Assembly: GCA_035530655.1 (NCBI GenBank)
Contig: DATKUK010000122.1
Location: forward strand, 62,001 to 126,000
From: DATKUK01 sp035530655
GTDB taxonomy: Bacteria; Planctomycetota; Phycisphaerae; UBA1845; DATKUK01
Reading direction: 5' to 3'
DNA length: 64,000 nucleotides
This document shows, piece after piece, positions 32,959 to 40,814 of the stretch; position 1 is the first letter of the stretch, and each line of letters opens with the position of its first letter. The translations under genes and the position numbers were made by a program. Under the pieces are notes generated by a model. That model saw only the letters and a list, made by a program, of their open reading frames with translations. It did not search any database and was not told where the DNA came from.

Positions 32959-33888
32959 TTACTCATTACTCATCGGCTGATCGGTGCGTTCCGCCACACG
33001 CAGTTTTGCGCTGCGCGAACGGGGGTTGGCCCGGCGCTCCAACTGCCCGGGCGTCACGGGCCGGGGGGTCAGAACCCGGTAGACTCCCTCCTTCTGCCGT
33101 TGGCGGAAATCGTGCTTGACCAGCCCGTCCTCCAGACTGTGGAAACTGATAACACCCATTCGCCCACCCGGATTAAGGTGTTCCGGAGCCTTGGCGAGCA
33201 TCGATCCGAGGTTCTCGAGTTCGTGGTTGACGGCGATGCGCAACGCTAGAAACGTCCGCGTGGCCGGGTGAATCCTGCTGCGTCGGCTGGCTGGGTCGAC
33301 TTTGACGGCCGAGCATACCGCCTTGGACAGCGCTGCGGTGGTGGTGATTCGGCCATGGTGACGCACTTGGCATATGCGTTTGGCGATTCTGCGGCTAAAA
33401 CGCTCCTGGCCATGCTGCCACAGCAGATCGGCCAATTCTCGCTCGGGCAGGGCATTGACCAGCTCGGCCGCGGTCGTGCCTTGCCTGGTGTCGAGCCTCA
33501 TGTCCAGCGGGCCGTCCACATCGAACGAAAATCCTCGGCTGGCATCGGCGATCTGGTTAGAGCTGAGTCCCAGGTCGGCGAAGATGATGTCGACCTGAAG
33601 CAGTCCTGCTTGCCCGAGAGCTTCGTCGAGCCGGGCGAAGCTGGATTGCAGGAACTGCACGCGCTCACCGTAGGCAGCGAGGCGCTGCGCAGCGGCGTGC
33701 AGGTTTTGCTCGTCGAGGTCCAGCCCGAGCAGCCGTGTCTGAGGCCCGGCGCGCTCGAGTAGTTCGGCTGCGTGGCCGCCTCGACCGACGGTGCAGTCAA
33801 GAATCGCGACGGCCGATTCGGGGTCCAGCCGTTCGATCACCTCTGGGACCAGAACCGGAATGTGTCCGTGATCGATTGGGCTCGACAT
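32959..33888 (-). CDS. rsmH: 16S rRNA (cytosine1402-N4)-methyltransferase
   Basis: This 309-residue SAM-dependent enzyme, formerly MraW, methylates C1402 of 16S rRNA. The N-terminal 'HIPVLVPEVIERL' and SAM site 'ILDCTVGRGGHAAELLERAG', then 'DIIFADLGLSSNQIADASRGFSFDVDGPLDMRLD' and the C-terminal 'ISFHSLEDGLVKHDFR' are family signatures. The inserted helical domain is present. ATG 33888 follows GGCAGG and gives the conserved beginning; a GTG at 33909 would add 7 residues. The gene keeps its classic place near mraZ but is separated from it by a small unknown gene. Confidence 0.96.
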   Translation of the reverse strand: MSSPIDHGHIPVLVPEVIERLDPESAVAILDCTVGRGGHAAELLERAGPQTRLLGLDLDEQNLHAAAQRLAAYGERVQFLQSSFARLDEALGQAGLLQVDIIFADLGLSSNQIADASRGFSFDVDGPLDMRLDTRQGTTAAELVNALPERELADLLWQHGQERFSRRIAKRICQVRHHGRITTTAALSKAVCSAVKVDPASRRSRIHPATRTFLALRIAVNHELENLGSMLAKAPEHLNPGGRMGVISFHSLEDGLVKHDFRQRQKEGVYRVLTPRPVTPGQLERRANPRSRSAKLRVAERTDQPMSNE

Positions 33889-33985
33889 ACGCCTGCCGGC
33901 TTGGGCCACGGCGCTGCCGTCGCGGTCAGTGAGCGGCGCGCCTGGGACACTGTAAGTTGACTGCTCGGTCGGTTTTTACTACTGT

Positions 33986-34288
33986 CTAATGGGCTGGGGC
34001 TGGTGCATAGCCCTCCGTGGCTCTGCCCAGCCCGCTGCACGGTTTGTTTTTCAGCGCCGTTCCGATCGCTTGGGCCGCGGGGCTCAGGCGGACCGATGCA
34101 AATGGTCCACCCCGGTGTCGGAGGCTACGGGCCCGCGCCTCCAACTCCTGAAGACGGAGTGACAACGACGGGTCGTCAAGACCGCGCGTGTCACCCGCCT
34201 CGAGTTGGGCCAGCACCTCCTTGATCGCTGGCACCGCTCGGCGACTTTGCGTTAACGACACTGCTTCAAACCGTGGGGCCGTCATCAT
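33986..34288 (-). CDS. Small unknown protein between mraZ and rsmH
   Basis: This frame of about 100 residues begins at ATG 34288, with GGGA about ten bases upstream. Its sequence is largely helical and charged: 'SRRAVPAIKEVLAQLEAGD', 'LSLRLQELEARARSLRHRG', ending in a polar tail. There is no membrane segment and no motif recognised. It lies between mraZ (129-base gap) and rsmH (97-base gap) on the same strand, where most bacteria have nothing. The composition looks protein-like, and no better frame exists on either strand here. It may alternatively be noncoding leader of rsmH. Confidence 0.45.
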   Translation of the reverse strand: MMTAPRFEAVSLTQSRRAVPAIKEVLAQLEAGDTRGLDDPSLSLRLQELEARARSLRHRGGPFASVRLSPAAQAIGTALKNKPCSGLGRATEGYAPAPAH

Positions 34289-34417
34289 GAGACGCTTCCC
34301 TTCGCTCAACGAACGAGGACGGCTTCAACTATGTGCCCATCCATCCGGACCTTGACTTTGATGCCCTGCTATATGCGATCGCGCCAACGCGTCCTACAAC
34401 CGCCGATGCGACCGAAC

Positions 34418-34909
34418 CTAATGTGCGTTTGTCGAGCTGACATCTTGGCTGCCCTGCTGGATAGCGCGGCGGGCCCGCAACTGAATCTCGGCGTAACGGC
34501 CCCAGTTGTCGGCCAGGAACCGGTCGTAGTCGGACTTGTTCCAGAGCTCCAGGTGATTGCGGACGCCGATGATGACCACCTGCTTACCGATGCCGGCCAT
34601 TCGTAATGGCTTTTCAGGCAGGAGGATGCGCCCTTGCTTGTCAGGTTCAAGGGGCGGCGACGCCATGGAGAAGGTGATCTGATCATACGTCAGTTCATCC
34701 TCGTCGGGGATCGGCTCGACTGATCGTCGCTCGGCCAGTCGGTCAAACTGGCGGGCCGGATAGATCGCGAGCGTGCCGGGCCGGCTGCCCGGCAGGACAT
34801 AAAACCGTGTGCCATCTGTCTCGGGATCGAGTTCACTGCGGATTGCCGATGGGATGGCCAGCCGGTTCTTCGCATCGATCGTGTGTTCATAAGAGCCTGT
34901 AAAAAGCAT
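34418..34909 (-). CDS. mraZ: Transcriptional regulator MraZ
   Basis: This 163-residue AbrB-like regulator consists of two MraZ repeats. Repeat 1 is 'FTGSYEHTIDAKNRLAIPSAIRSEL' and repeat 2 is 'EPDKQGRILLPEKPLRMAGIGKQVVIIGVRNHLELWNKSDYDRFL'. The DxxxR motifs of each half (DAKNR, DKQGR) are the DNA-contacting and structural residues. MraZ binds direct repeats upstream of its own gene and adjusts transcription of the division/cell-wall cluster. Five such repeats are visible upstream (34949-34993). ATG 34909 gives the conserved start 'MLFTGSYEH'; no strong ribosome site precedes it. Confidence 0.95.
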   Translation of the reverse strand: MLFTGSYEHTIDAKNRLAIPSAIRSELDPETDGTRFYVLPGSRPGTLAIYPARQFDRLAERRSVEPIPDEDELTYDQITFSMASPPLEPDKQGRILLPEKPLRMAGIGKQVVIIGVRNHLELWNKSDYDRFLADNWGRYAEIQLRARRAIQQGSQDVSSTNAH

Positions 34910-34948
34910 CTGCGACTTCGAAGGGGCGGCGATACCTGGGAAGTGCTC

Positions 34949-34993
34949 CCCACATCTCGCCCTTCTGCACCATAATCTACCACACGCCCCCAC
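34949..34993 (-). promoter_or_regulatory. Putative MraZ operator: five boxes at 10-bp spacing
   Basis: Read on the minus strand, five pentamers start exactly 10 bases apart: GTGGG (34993-34989), GTGGT (34983-34979), ATGGT (34973-34969), AGGGC (34963-34959) and GTGGG (34953-34949), each followed by five variable bases. Known MraZ operators are direct TGGGN-type repeats separated by 5 bases. The array ends 39 bases before the mraZ ATG and overlaps a candidate promoter. Autorepression is inferred. Confidence 0.72.
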
Positions 34994-35002
34994 AACGTGC
35001 AA
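34974..35002 (-). promoter_or_regulatory. Candidate promoter of mraZ and the cell-wall cluster
   Basis: On the minus strand a -35-like TTGCAC (35002-34997) is followed after 17 bases by a -10-like TAGATT (34979-34974). Both hexamers are imperfect, but spacing is ideal and the first MraZ boxes lie between and over them, so MraZ binding would block polymerase. The predicted start is near 34967. Confidence 0.45.
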
Positions 35003-35009
35003 CTGGGAA

Positions 35010-35415
35010 ACGGAGAATTTGTCGATTTTTTTTCGGACGATGCTTTAAAAATGACTTAGTAAGGCGTGTTTATCCTGGGAAGTCCATGTTGGGTGCGGGT
35101 TTGCGCACGGTGGTGGTTGCGAGGGACGGCAAGATGGTGTCGCAGCCCTGAAGGTTAAGGGGGTACCTGCGGGTCGGGCGGGAAATCGGGCATCAGCGAT
35201 GGTGTTTCTGTGGACGGTATTCCGTCATTGCTTGCAGTGGGGGGGTTATTGGCTGGGGTGTGTCGCTGGCAGCAGGTGACACCGGGTGGGTAGTTCGGGC
35301 CAAGGCTAAGCGCGGGCACGCAGGCGACAAGCTTTGGGGGCAAGACGCGCAGAGCGATTGGGGTGACCTTTGGCGGCGGGGGCTGCTGGACGAGACGTCG
35401 AGGTGGCTGCAACGT
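35010..35415 (-). other. Intergenic stretch upstream of mraZ promoter, no supported gene
   Basis: About 400 bases separate the glycosyltransferase stop from the mraZ promoter. There is an AT-rich patch at 35019-35060, including a run of eight T at 35027-35034, in an otherwise GC-rich region. That patch could be an upstream promoter element or a second promoter for mraZ. Frames here are proline-rich and lack family signs, so none is annotated. Confidence 0.5.
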
Positions 35416-36627
35416 TTAAGGTCGGGGAAGGCGAGGCGTAAGGGCCAGATAGAGCTGTTCGTAGCGATCGACCATTTTCTGCACAGTGAAGGCGCCGGCG
35501 GCGATGCGGGCCCGTTGGCCCAGTTGCACACGGAGGTCGGTGTGGCTGAGGCAACGGGCAATAGCCCGAGCGAGAGCGTCAGAATCGTTCGGTGGTACAA
35601 CCAGGCCGGTCTGCTCGTGCTGGACCAAGTCACGGCTACCGGGGACGTCGGTGACCACGACCGGAAGTCCGGCGGCCATCGCCTCAAGTGTGGCCAGCCC
35701 AAAGCCCTCCCAGCGTGATGGAAGGACAAACACATCGAGTGCGGCCAGGACGGGGCGAACGTCTTGCTGAAAGCCGAGCATGTGGAGGCGATCGGCGACG
35801 CCCAGCTTGACGGCGAGATCTTCTAGTGCCTGGCGCTCGGGTCCCGTGCCGGCGATGAGCAACGCGGCTCGCTTCCAGCGTCGTGCCAGGATGCTGAAGG
35901 CATGAAGCAGTGCGGGCAGCCCCTTTTGGGGGTCAAGCCTGGCTATGGTTCCGATCACCGGTTCGGCGGAGGTAGAGATCCATTGGGCACGAGCATGGAG
36001 GCGATCGGGAAGGGCTTGGTACGCGGCCAGATCAATGCCGTTTGGCACCACCACGCACTTGTGGGCGGCAAGGCCGACGCGGCGGCGGTAGAAGTGCATT
36101 ACAGAGGGACTGACAAAAGCGATTTGGTCGACCCATAGTTGCGTCAGGCGGTCGATGGCGAATCGCCAATGAACCGGGCGCCGGTCGGGGATGTGGATGG
36201 TGCTCAGCAGCATGGGGCGCCGTCGCCAGACCGCTGGCAGGAGAGCCTTGGCCGCCAAGTCGGCGTGCCAAAGGTGGGTGTGAAGGACGTGCGGGCTGGA
36301 TCGGCGGAGCAGGCTGGCCAGCGCTGACAGGCGCGGCAGATCGCCCTTTGACCGCATTCTCAGGCGCGTGATGCTAACGCCGTGGCGCGCCAAGTCGTCG
36401 GTCAGGGTTGCCGGGGCGCCGGGGGCGTCCAGGAGGGTGGCTACGTGGACCTGATGTCCCTTGGCGGACAGGCCGATGGCCAGATCGTGCACGACCTTTT
36501 CGGCCCCGGCCGGCGCCATTTCCGTGATCAGTTGAACGATCCGCAGGCCGGCGGCGGGTCGGGCATGGGCTAGCTGTGGCAGCGCGGGCCTGGTGACGGG
36601 GTCAGCGTTGGTGGCGTTGGGCGGCAT
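35416..36627 (-). CDS. Glycosyltransferase family 4 protein
   Basis: This 403-residue retaining glycosyltransferase of GT-B fold has an N-terminal acceptor domain starting 'LRIVQLITEMAPAGAEKVVHDLAIGLSAKGHQVHVATL', with 'PHVLHTHLWHADLAAKALL'. The C-terminal donor domain has 'VIGTIARLDPQKGLPALLHAF', 'LLIAGTGPERQALEDLAVKLGVADRLHMLGFQQDVRPVL' and the EX7E motif in 'VLPSRWEGFGLATLEAMAAGLPVVVTDVPGSRDLV'. The first 25 residues are non-conserved. Its start lies inside the upstream amidotransferase gene (26-base overlap). It likely builds a surface polysaccharide or glycolipid; the sugar cannot be assigned. Confidence 0.93.
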   Translation of the reverse strand: MPPNATNADPVTRPALPQLAHARPAAGLRIVQLITEMAPAGAEKVVHDLAIGLSAKGHQVHVATLLDAPGAPATLTDDLARHGVSITRLRMRSKGDLPRLSALASLLRRSSPHVLHTHLWHADLAAKALLPAVWRRRPMLLSTIHIPDRRPVHWRFAIDRLTQLWVDQIAFVSPSVMHFYRRRVGLAAHKCVVVPNGIDLAAYQALPDRLHARAQWISTSAEPVIGTIARLDPQKGLPALLHAFSILARRWKRAALLIAGTGPERQALEDLAVKLGVADRLHMLGFQQDVRPVLAALDVFVLPSRWEGFGLATLEAMAAGLPVVVTDVPGSRDLVQHEQTGLVVPPNDSDALARAIARCLSHTDLRVQLGQRARIAAGAFTVQKMVDRYEQLYLALTPRLPRP

Positions 36628-37327
36628 GGATCAGTTCGCGAAACAGGGCCATGTGTACCGGGTTGTCAGGCATGTCTTCAGGATGCCATTGAACGGCAAC
36701 AAGGAAGGGTCTGTCCGGGTCTTCGACTGCTTCGATGATTCCGTCGGGGGCCTTGGCGACGATGCGGAGGTTGCGCCCGGGTCGATCGACGGATTGATGG
36801 TGCGAGCTGTTGGCCTCGATCTGAGTGGCCTGGACGATGCGAGCGAGGTGGCAGTCGGGGTCGATGCTCACGGGGTGCATGGACCTGTGCGCGGCCTTTC
36901 CGTGGTCTGTCTGGCAGGCCCGTGGGGCATCGTAGAGGTGTTGATGGATGGTGCCGCCGCGAGCGACGTTGACGAGTTGGCAGCCCAGGCAGATGGCAAG
37001 GATGGGCAGGTGCAATCGGTCGGCCCGGGCGAACAGCTCGAACTCGAAGCTGTCGCGGCGTGGGTGCATCAGTTCGCTTTTGGGATGGAGGGTCTGGCCG
37101 AGGCGCTCGGGCAGGATGTCGCGTCCCCCCGTGAAGATCAGGGCGTCGACGGTGTTCAGCAGTTGTTCGATTTGGTCGGGTTCCTGGCAGGGGGGCAGAG
37201 CCAGGGGCAGGCCGCCGGCTGCGGTAACGGCGTCGAAGTAGGCGGCGTTGAGAGCCAGATGAGGAATACGCCTGTCGTCGGTCTTTCTCAGCAGATACTG
37301 GCAGGTCAGTCCGATACACGGTCTCAT
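36602..37327 (-). CDS. Class I glutamine amidotransferase-like hydrolase (peptidase C26, PuuD-like)
   Basis: This 241-residue protein of the gamma-glutamyl hydrolase/PuuD family has 'PCIGLTCQYL' at the N-terminus, 'LPLALPPC', 'VDALIFTGGRDILPERLGQ', nucleophile Cys in 'LAICLGCQLVNVARGGTIHQHL' (about residue 112), and the His-Glu pair in 'FLVAVQWHPEDM'. PuuD relatives cleave gamma-glutamyl-GABA, and others process unknown gamma-glutamyl amides. It is the first gene of the long minus-strand run and overlaps the glycosyltransferase gene by 26 bases. A functional link to the glycosyltransferase is not obvious. Confidence 0.9.
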   Translation of the reverse strand: MRPCIGLTCQYLLRKTDDRRIPHLALNAAYFDAVTAAGGLPLALPPCQEPDQIEQLLNTVDALIFTGGRDILPERLGQTLHPKSELMHPRRDSFEFELFARADRLHLPILAICLGCQLVNVARGGTIHQHLYDAPRACQTDHGKAAHRSMHPVSIDPDCHLARIVQATQIEANSSHHQSVDRPGRNLRIVAKAPDGIIEAVEDPDRPFLVAVQWHPEDMPDNPVHMALFRELIHAAQRHQR

Positions 37328-37540
37328 GCGAGTATTGGAGCATCGTGGCCGGCATGGGGCAAGCGGTGGCCTGACGTGCGACCTTATCGGGTTCAGCCGG
37401 GCATATTCAGGAGTTATTTCAACGCATATAGCGACTTAAACCGGCTGGAAGTGAAGGTCGATACTAGATTTGTCTGCGCGGTTGCCGCCACAGGGGATTC
37501 TGCGGCCCGCGTCGTTGCGTGAGTACTCGAGGGGTCATTC

Positions 37541-39175
37541 GTGAACAGGTCAGAGTACAAGGCAGACATTCTGGTTGTGGACGACGAGCCAGGGGTCCGC
37601 CGGATGATTTGCGAGGCCTTGAGCGCCGGTCTGCACCGATGTGCGGAGGTGGAGGACGCGACCAAGGCATATGATCTGATATGTCGCAAGCATTTTGACG
37701 TGCTGATCAGCGATATGGCGATGCCCGGGATGACGGGGCTGGAACTGCTGGACAAGGTGGTGGCGGTTCAGCCGGAGTGCCGCGTCATTCTGATAACGGG
37801 GGTGGGCTCGAGCGAGTGGGCGAAGGAGTCTATAAGGCGAGGCGCGTTTGATTACATCGAGAAGCCGTTTGATCTGCACGGTCTGCGGCAGGTCGTGACC
37901 GAGGCGCTAAAGGGGCGTGCAGCGACTCCGTCAGGGACCGCCGATGGGGGTAAGGAACGCCGGGCGGAGGCGGTGGCACGGGTGGACGGGTTGACCGGCC
38001 TGTTGACGCATCGCTCGTTCTTCGACGAGTTGGCTCGCCTTCGTGCGCTATGCCGACGACACAGTCATCCGCTGGCGGTGGCCGTGATCGACGTGGATAT
38101 TTTTCGCGAGCTGAATCTCCGTCACGGACACGGGATTGGCGACCTGGTTTTGCGCGAGATGGGGGCGAAGCTTCGCCGGGTGGTGCGCGACTCGGATGTC
38201 CTCGCTCGCTTCGGCGGGGATGAATTCGCGCTGGCCATGCCCGAGACGACGGTGGACCAGGCGCGCGTCATGGCCGAGAGGGTGCGTGGGGCATTGCGTG
38301 ATCTGCCGATGAGTTTGCCGAGCGATGCGGGGGCACCGACGGTCAGCATCGGTTTGGCCGAATCCCAGAGCGGGTTCATCGAGAGCGAATCGGATTTGGT
38401 GAACCGGGCGCTTCAGGCGGTGCAGGCGGGCAAGCGGCAAGGTCGAGATCAGATCGTCGTCTGGGAGGAAATCGCCCAGCAGGACGCGCCGCCGCTGGAA
38501 GCGGACCAGGGCTCGCTGGAGCAGATGCGGGAGCGTTTTTCGCACATTCATCAGCAACTCAAGCAGGCGTATCTGGAGTCGACCCGTGCGCTGGTGGCGG
38601 CGGTGGAGGCGAAGGAACCCTACACGGAACGTCACTCGATGGCGGTGGCGCTCTATGCGGAGGGGATCGCGCGAATCATGGGATTGAGCGGGGATCAGAT
38701 CGCCAGCATTCGGACGGCAGCCATGCTGCACGACGTAGGCAAGATCGGCATCCCGGACTCCATTCTCAACAAGCCCGGTCCGTTGACGGAGAGCGAGTAT
38801 GCCTTGGTGAAACGGCACACGGTCATGGGTGCGCAGATCCTGGAGCACACGTCGTTCCTGCGGAGTGAATTGCCGATCATCGTTCATCACCACGAGTGGT
38901 GGGACGGCTCGGGGTATCCGGAGGGGCTCGCGGGGGAGGCGATACCTCTCGGGGCCCGCATTCTGCACGTCGCCGACGCTATGGATGCGATGTTTTCGGT
39001 TCGCAGCTACAAGCAAAGTTTTGGCCTGGAGCGAGTGATCGGCGAACTGCGTCAGGAGTCGGCTCGACAGTTCGACCCGACCGTGGCGGAAGCTGCGATC
39101 GCCTGGCTGGAGCGGAACCCGGACCAGATTGTGCAGTCGGGCGCGCAGCCCTCGCTGGTTGCAGCAGAAGCCTAG
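37541..39175 (+). CDS. Response regulator with GGDEF and HD-GYP domains
   Basis: This 544-residue three-domain c-di-GMP protein begins with a receiver (phospho-Asp D58 in 'VLISDMAMPGMTGLELL', Lys in 'DYIEKPFD'). A GGDEF domain at about 140-310 has intact 'RFGGDEF' (225-229) and an RxxD inhibitory site 'RDSD' five residues before it. A linker with coiled-coil character (about 325-350) leads to HD-GYP at about 350-530, with 'HDVGKIGIPD' (HD at 397-398) and 'HHHEWWDGSGYPEGLAGEAIPLGARIL'. Synthesis and degradation sites are both conserved, so receiver state may switch between them. The GTG start follows GAGGGG. The gene is divergent from the C26 gene and converges with the TPR gene. Confidence 0.95.
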   Translation: MNRSEYKADILVVDDEPGVRRMICEALSAGLHRCAEVEDATKAYDLICRKHFDVLISDMAMPGMTGLELLDKVVAVQPECRVILITGVGSSEWAKESIRRGAFDYIEKPFDLHGLRQVVTEALKGRAATPSGTADGGKERRAEAVARVDGLTGLLTHRSFFDELARLRALCRRHSHPLAVAVIDVDIFRELNLRHGHGIGDLVLREMGAKLRRVVRDSDVLARFGGDEFALAMPETTVDQARVMAERVRGALRDLPMSLPSDAGAPTVSIGLAESQSGFIESESDLVNRALQAVQAGKRQGRDQIVVWEEIAQQDAPPLEADQGSLEQMRERFSHIHQQLKQAYLESTRALVAAVEAKEPYTERHSMAVALYAEGIARIMGLSGDQIASIRTAAMLHDVGKIGIPDSILNKPGPLTESEYALVKRHTVMGAQILEHTSFLRSELPIIVHHHEWWDGSGYPEGLAGEAIPLGARILHVADAMDAMFSVRSYKQSFGLERVIGELRQESARQFDPTVAEAAIAWLERNPDQIVQSGAQPSLVAAEA

Positions 39176-39187
39176 CGTTGGCTGGCG

Positions 39188-40717
39188 TTAGCGATTGGCG
39201 GCGTCGGTGGCTGACGCGCTTTTGCTGCGCATCTCGTTGAGTAACGCTTCATACTGCGCAAGTTGAGGATGCTGAAGGCCTCGCAGGATGTTGACAGCCT
39301 GGTTGAGATTCTCAATGGCCTGCGGCCACTGGCCGCGCTCCTCATAGACCATGGCGATGTTCGAGAGACAGATGGCACGAGCCTGGCCATCGCCTGATCG
39401 CGTCAAGCCCTCCAGGGCCTGGCCAAACGCCTCCAGCGCAAGATCGTAATCGTTCTGCTTCTGGTAGATCAGCCCGAGACTGTTGTTGCAGAGGATGCGG
39501 ACAGGATCAGTAGGGTCGGACAGTTGAAGGCTTTTGCGGTAGTTCTCGATGGCCAGATCGGCCTGTTTGAGATGTTCGTAAGCGGATGCGAGGTGGGAGA
39601 GAGCTTCGGGCAGAGCGGCAGCGGGGCCAGCCTTGTGGATCCATTCGATGGCCTGTTGGTAAGTCGCGAGGGCCTCATCGTACTGCTCGAGTTGCTCGTA
39701 CACCGTGCCCAGAAACACGAGGTTTGGCGCCGTGCCCAGTTGGTCGCCCAGTTGCGTGAGCAATTGCTGCCTTGCCCGAAGGTGCTGGACCGCTTGCTGG
39801 GGCTGATCGGCGGACCCTGCGAGCTGGGCCAAGTTGTTGAGGGCCGTGGCCAGGTTGTATGGGTCGTCGGCTTGGCGGGCGGTGTCGGCGGCCAGCTCCA
39901 GGTAGCGCTGGGCAACCTCGTGTCGACCGAGTTGCCGGTAAAGCCAGCCCAGGTTGCCCTGGGCGCGAGCCAGGTCGACGCGATCGTCGGCAAGCTGCGC
40001 GTCGCGTACGACCTGCTGGAAGCGACGTATCGCGTTGGCCACGTTGCCTTGACGGACTTCATGCAGCGCTAGCAGGATCATAGCGTCGCGGAACTTTCCG
40101 TCGCTTTGCAGCGCCTGGGCGCAGTAGAAAGGCACCCGGCCGAGCTGCTCGGTCTGATGGCCGCGCAGGGCCTTGGCATAGTATTCGATGGCTGAGGCAG
40201 AACGAGAGTATGCGGGCATGTTGGCTGCAACGGATTGGGGCGGTCTTATCGGTGGCACGCACATCGCGACAAGCCGGGCGACGGCATCGGCAAGCAACTC
40301 TCGAACGTCCTTGCCTGTTGCGACGCAGCGCTGTGTCTGCTCGGTATGCATGTCATGGACTTGCAGCTCGACCACGAGTTGGGTGAGTTCGGTTCGGCAC
40401 GTTCCGGTGACCAGAGACCCGACGCCCAGCAGTTTGGCCAGGCGCTTGGCGTCGGCGAGTTGCATGTTCGGGGCGGCAGGGAGGTAGCCTGCGTCTCGCA
40501 TGGCGCGGTCGCGCCACGGAATGGGCACCGCGTCGATAAGGGGATGGCGACGAAGATGCCACGCCAGTCCGGTTTCCAGAGCGGTACCGACCCAGGGCTC
40601 GGTGGCCTTGTCGGTCGCAACGATGCGGGCCACGAGGAAACGCATGGGGTGCCCATCGACGGGGCCGGTGGTCTGTGCGGTTGTGAAGACCGACAGCAGC
40701 AGGAACATCGGGCTCAT
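39188..40717 (-). CDS. Exported TPR-repeat protein
   Basis: This 509-residue protein has a weak N-terminal signal-like segment ('MSPMFLLLSVFTTAQTT'). Residues about 25-160 resemble a TolB-N/CsgG-like or adenylate-cyclase-associated sensor region ('FLVARIVATDKATEPWVGTALETGLAWHLRRHPLIDAV', 'LGVGSLVTGTCR..ELTQLVVELQVHD'). From about 195 to 490 it is a series of TPR units, for example 'ARAQGNLGWLYRQLGRHEVAQRYLELAADTARQ', 'ATALNNLAQLAGSADQPQQAVQHLRARQQLLTQ' and 'ICLSNIAMVYEERGQWPQAIENLNQAVNIL'. TPRs mediate protein contacts. The gene stands alone, converging with the c-di-GMP gene and 97 bases upstream of nothing but purQ's end. Confidence 0.82.
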   Translation of the reverse strand: MSPMFLLLSVFTTAQTTGPVDGHPMRFLVARIVATDKATEPWVGTALETGLAWHLRRHPLIDAVPIPWRDRAMRDAGYLPAAPNMQLADAKRLAKLLGVGSLVTGTCRTELTQLVVELQVHDMHTEQTQRCVATGKDVRELLADAVARLVAMCVPPIRPPQSVAANMPAYSRSASAIEYYAKALRGHQTEQLGRVPFYCAQALQSDGKFRDAMILLALHEVRQGNVANAIRRFQQVVRDAQLADDRVDLARAQGNLGWLYRQLGRHEVAQRYLELAADTARQADDPYNLATALNNLAQLAGSADQPQQAVQHLRARQQLLTQLGDQLGTAPNLVFLGTVYEQLEQYDEALATYQQAIEWIHKAGPAAALPEALSHLASAYEHLKQADLAIENYRKSLQLSDPTDPVRILCNNSLGLIYQKQNDYDLALEAFGQALEGLTRSGDGQARAICLSNIAMVYEERGQWPQAIENLNQAVNILRGLQHPQLAQYEALLNEMRSKSASATDAANR

Positions 40718-40814
40718 GTCGAACGCTTCCTCGGAGTGTCAGATGGACGAGCGCTTGTGTAGAGGTACTCGTATGGGAGGCTGCTGTAAAGGCCGGGCTG
40801 AGGCGGCGACGGCT

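Noticed and set aside
35155..35412. Minus-strand frame of 85 codons right after the glycosyltransferase stop
   Set aside because: TTG start, very proline-rich sequence without conserved pattern; looks like a composition effect in GC-rich noncoding DNA upstream of mraZ.
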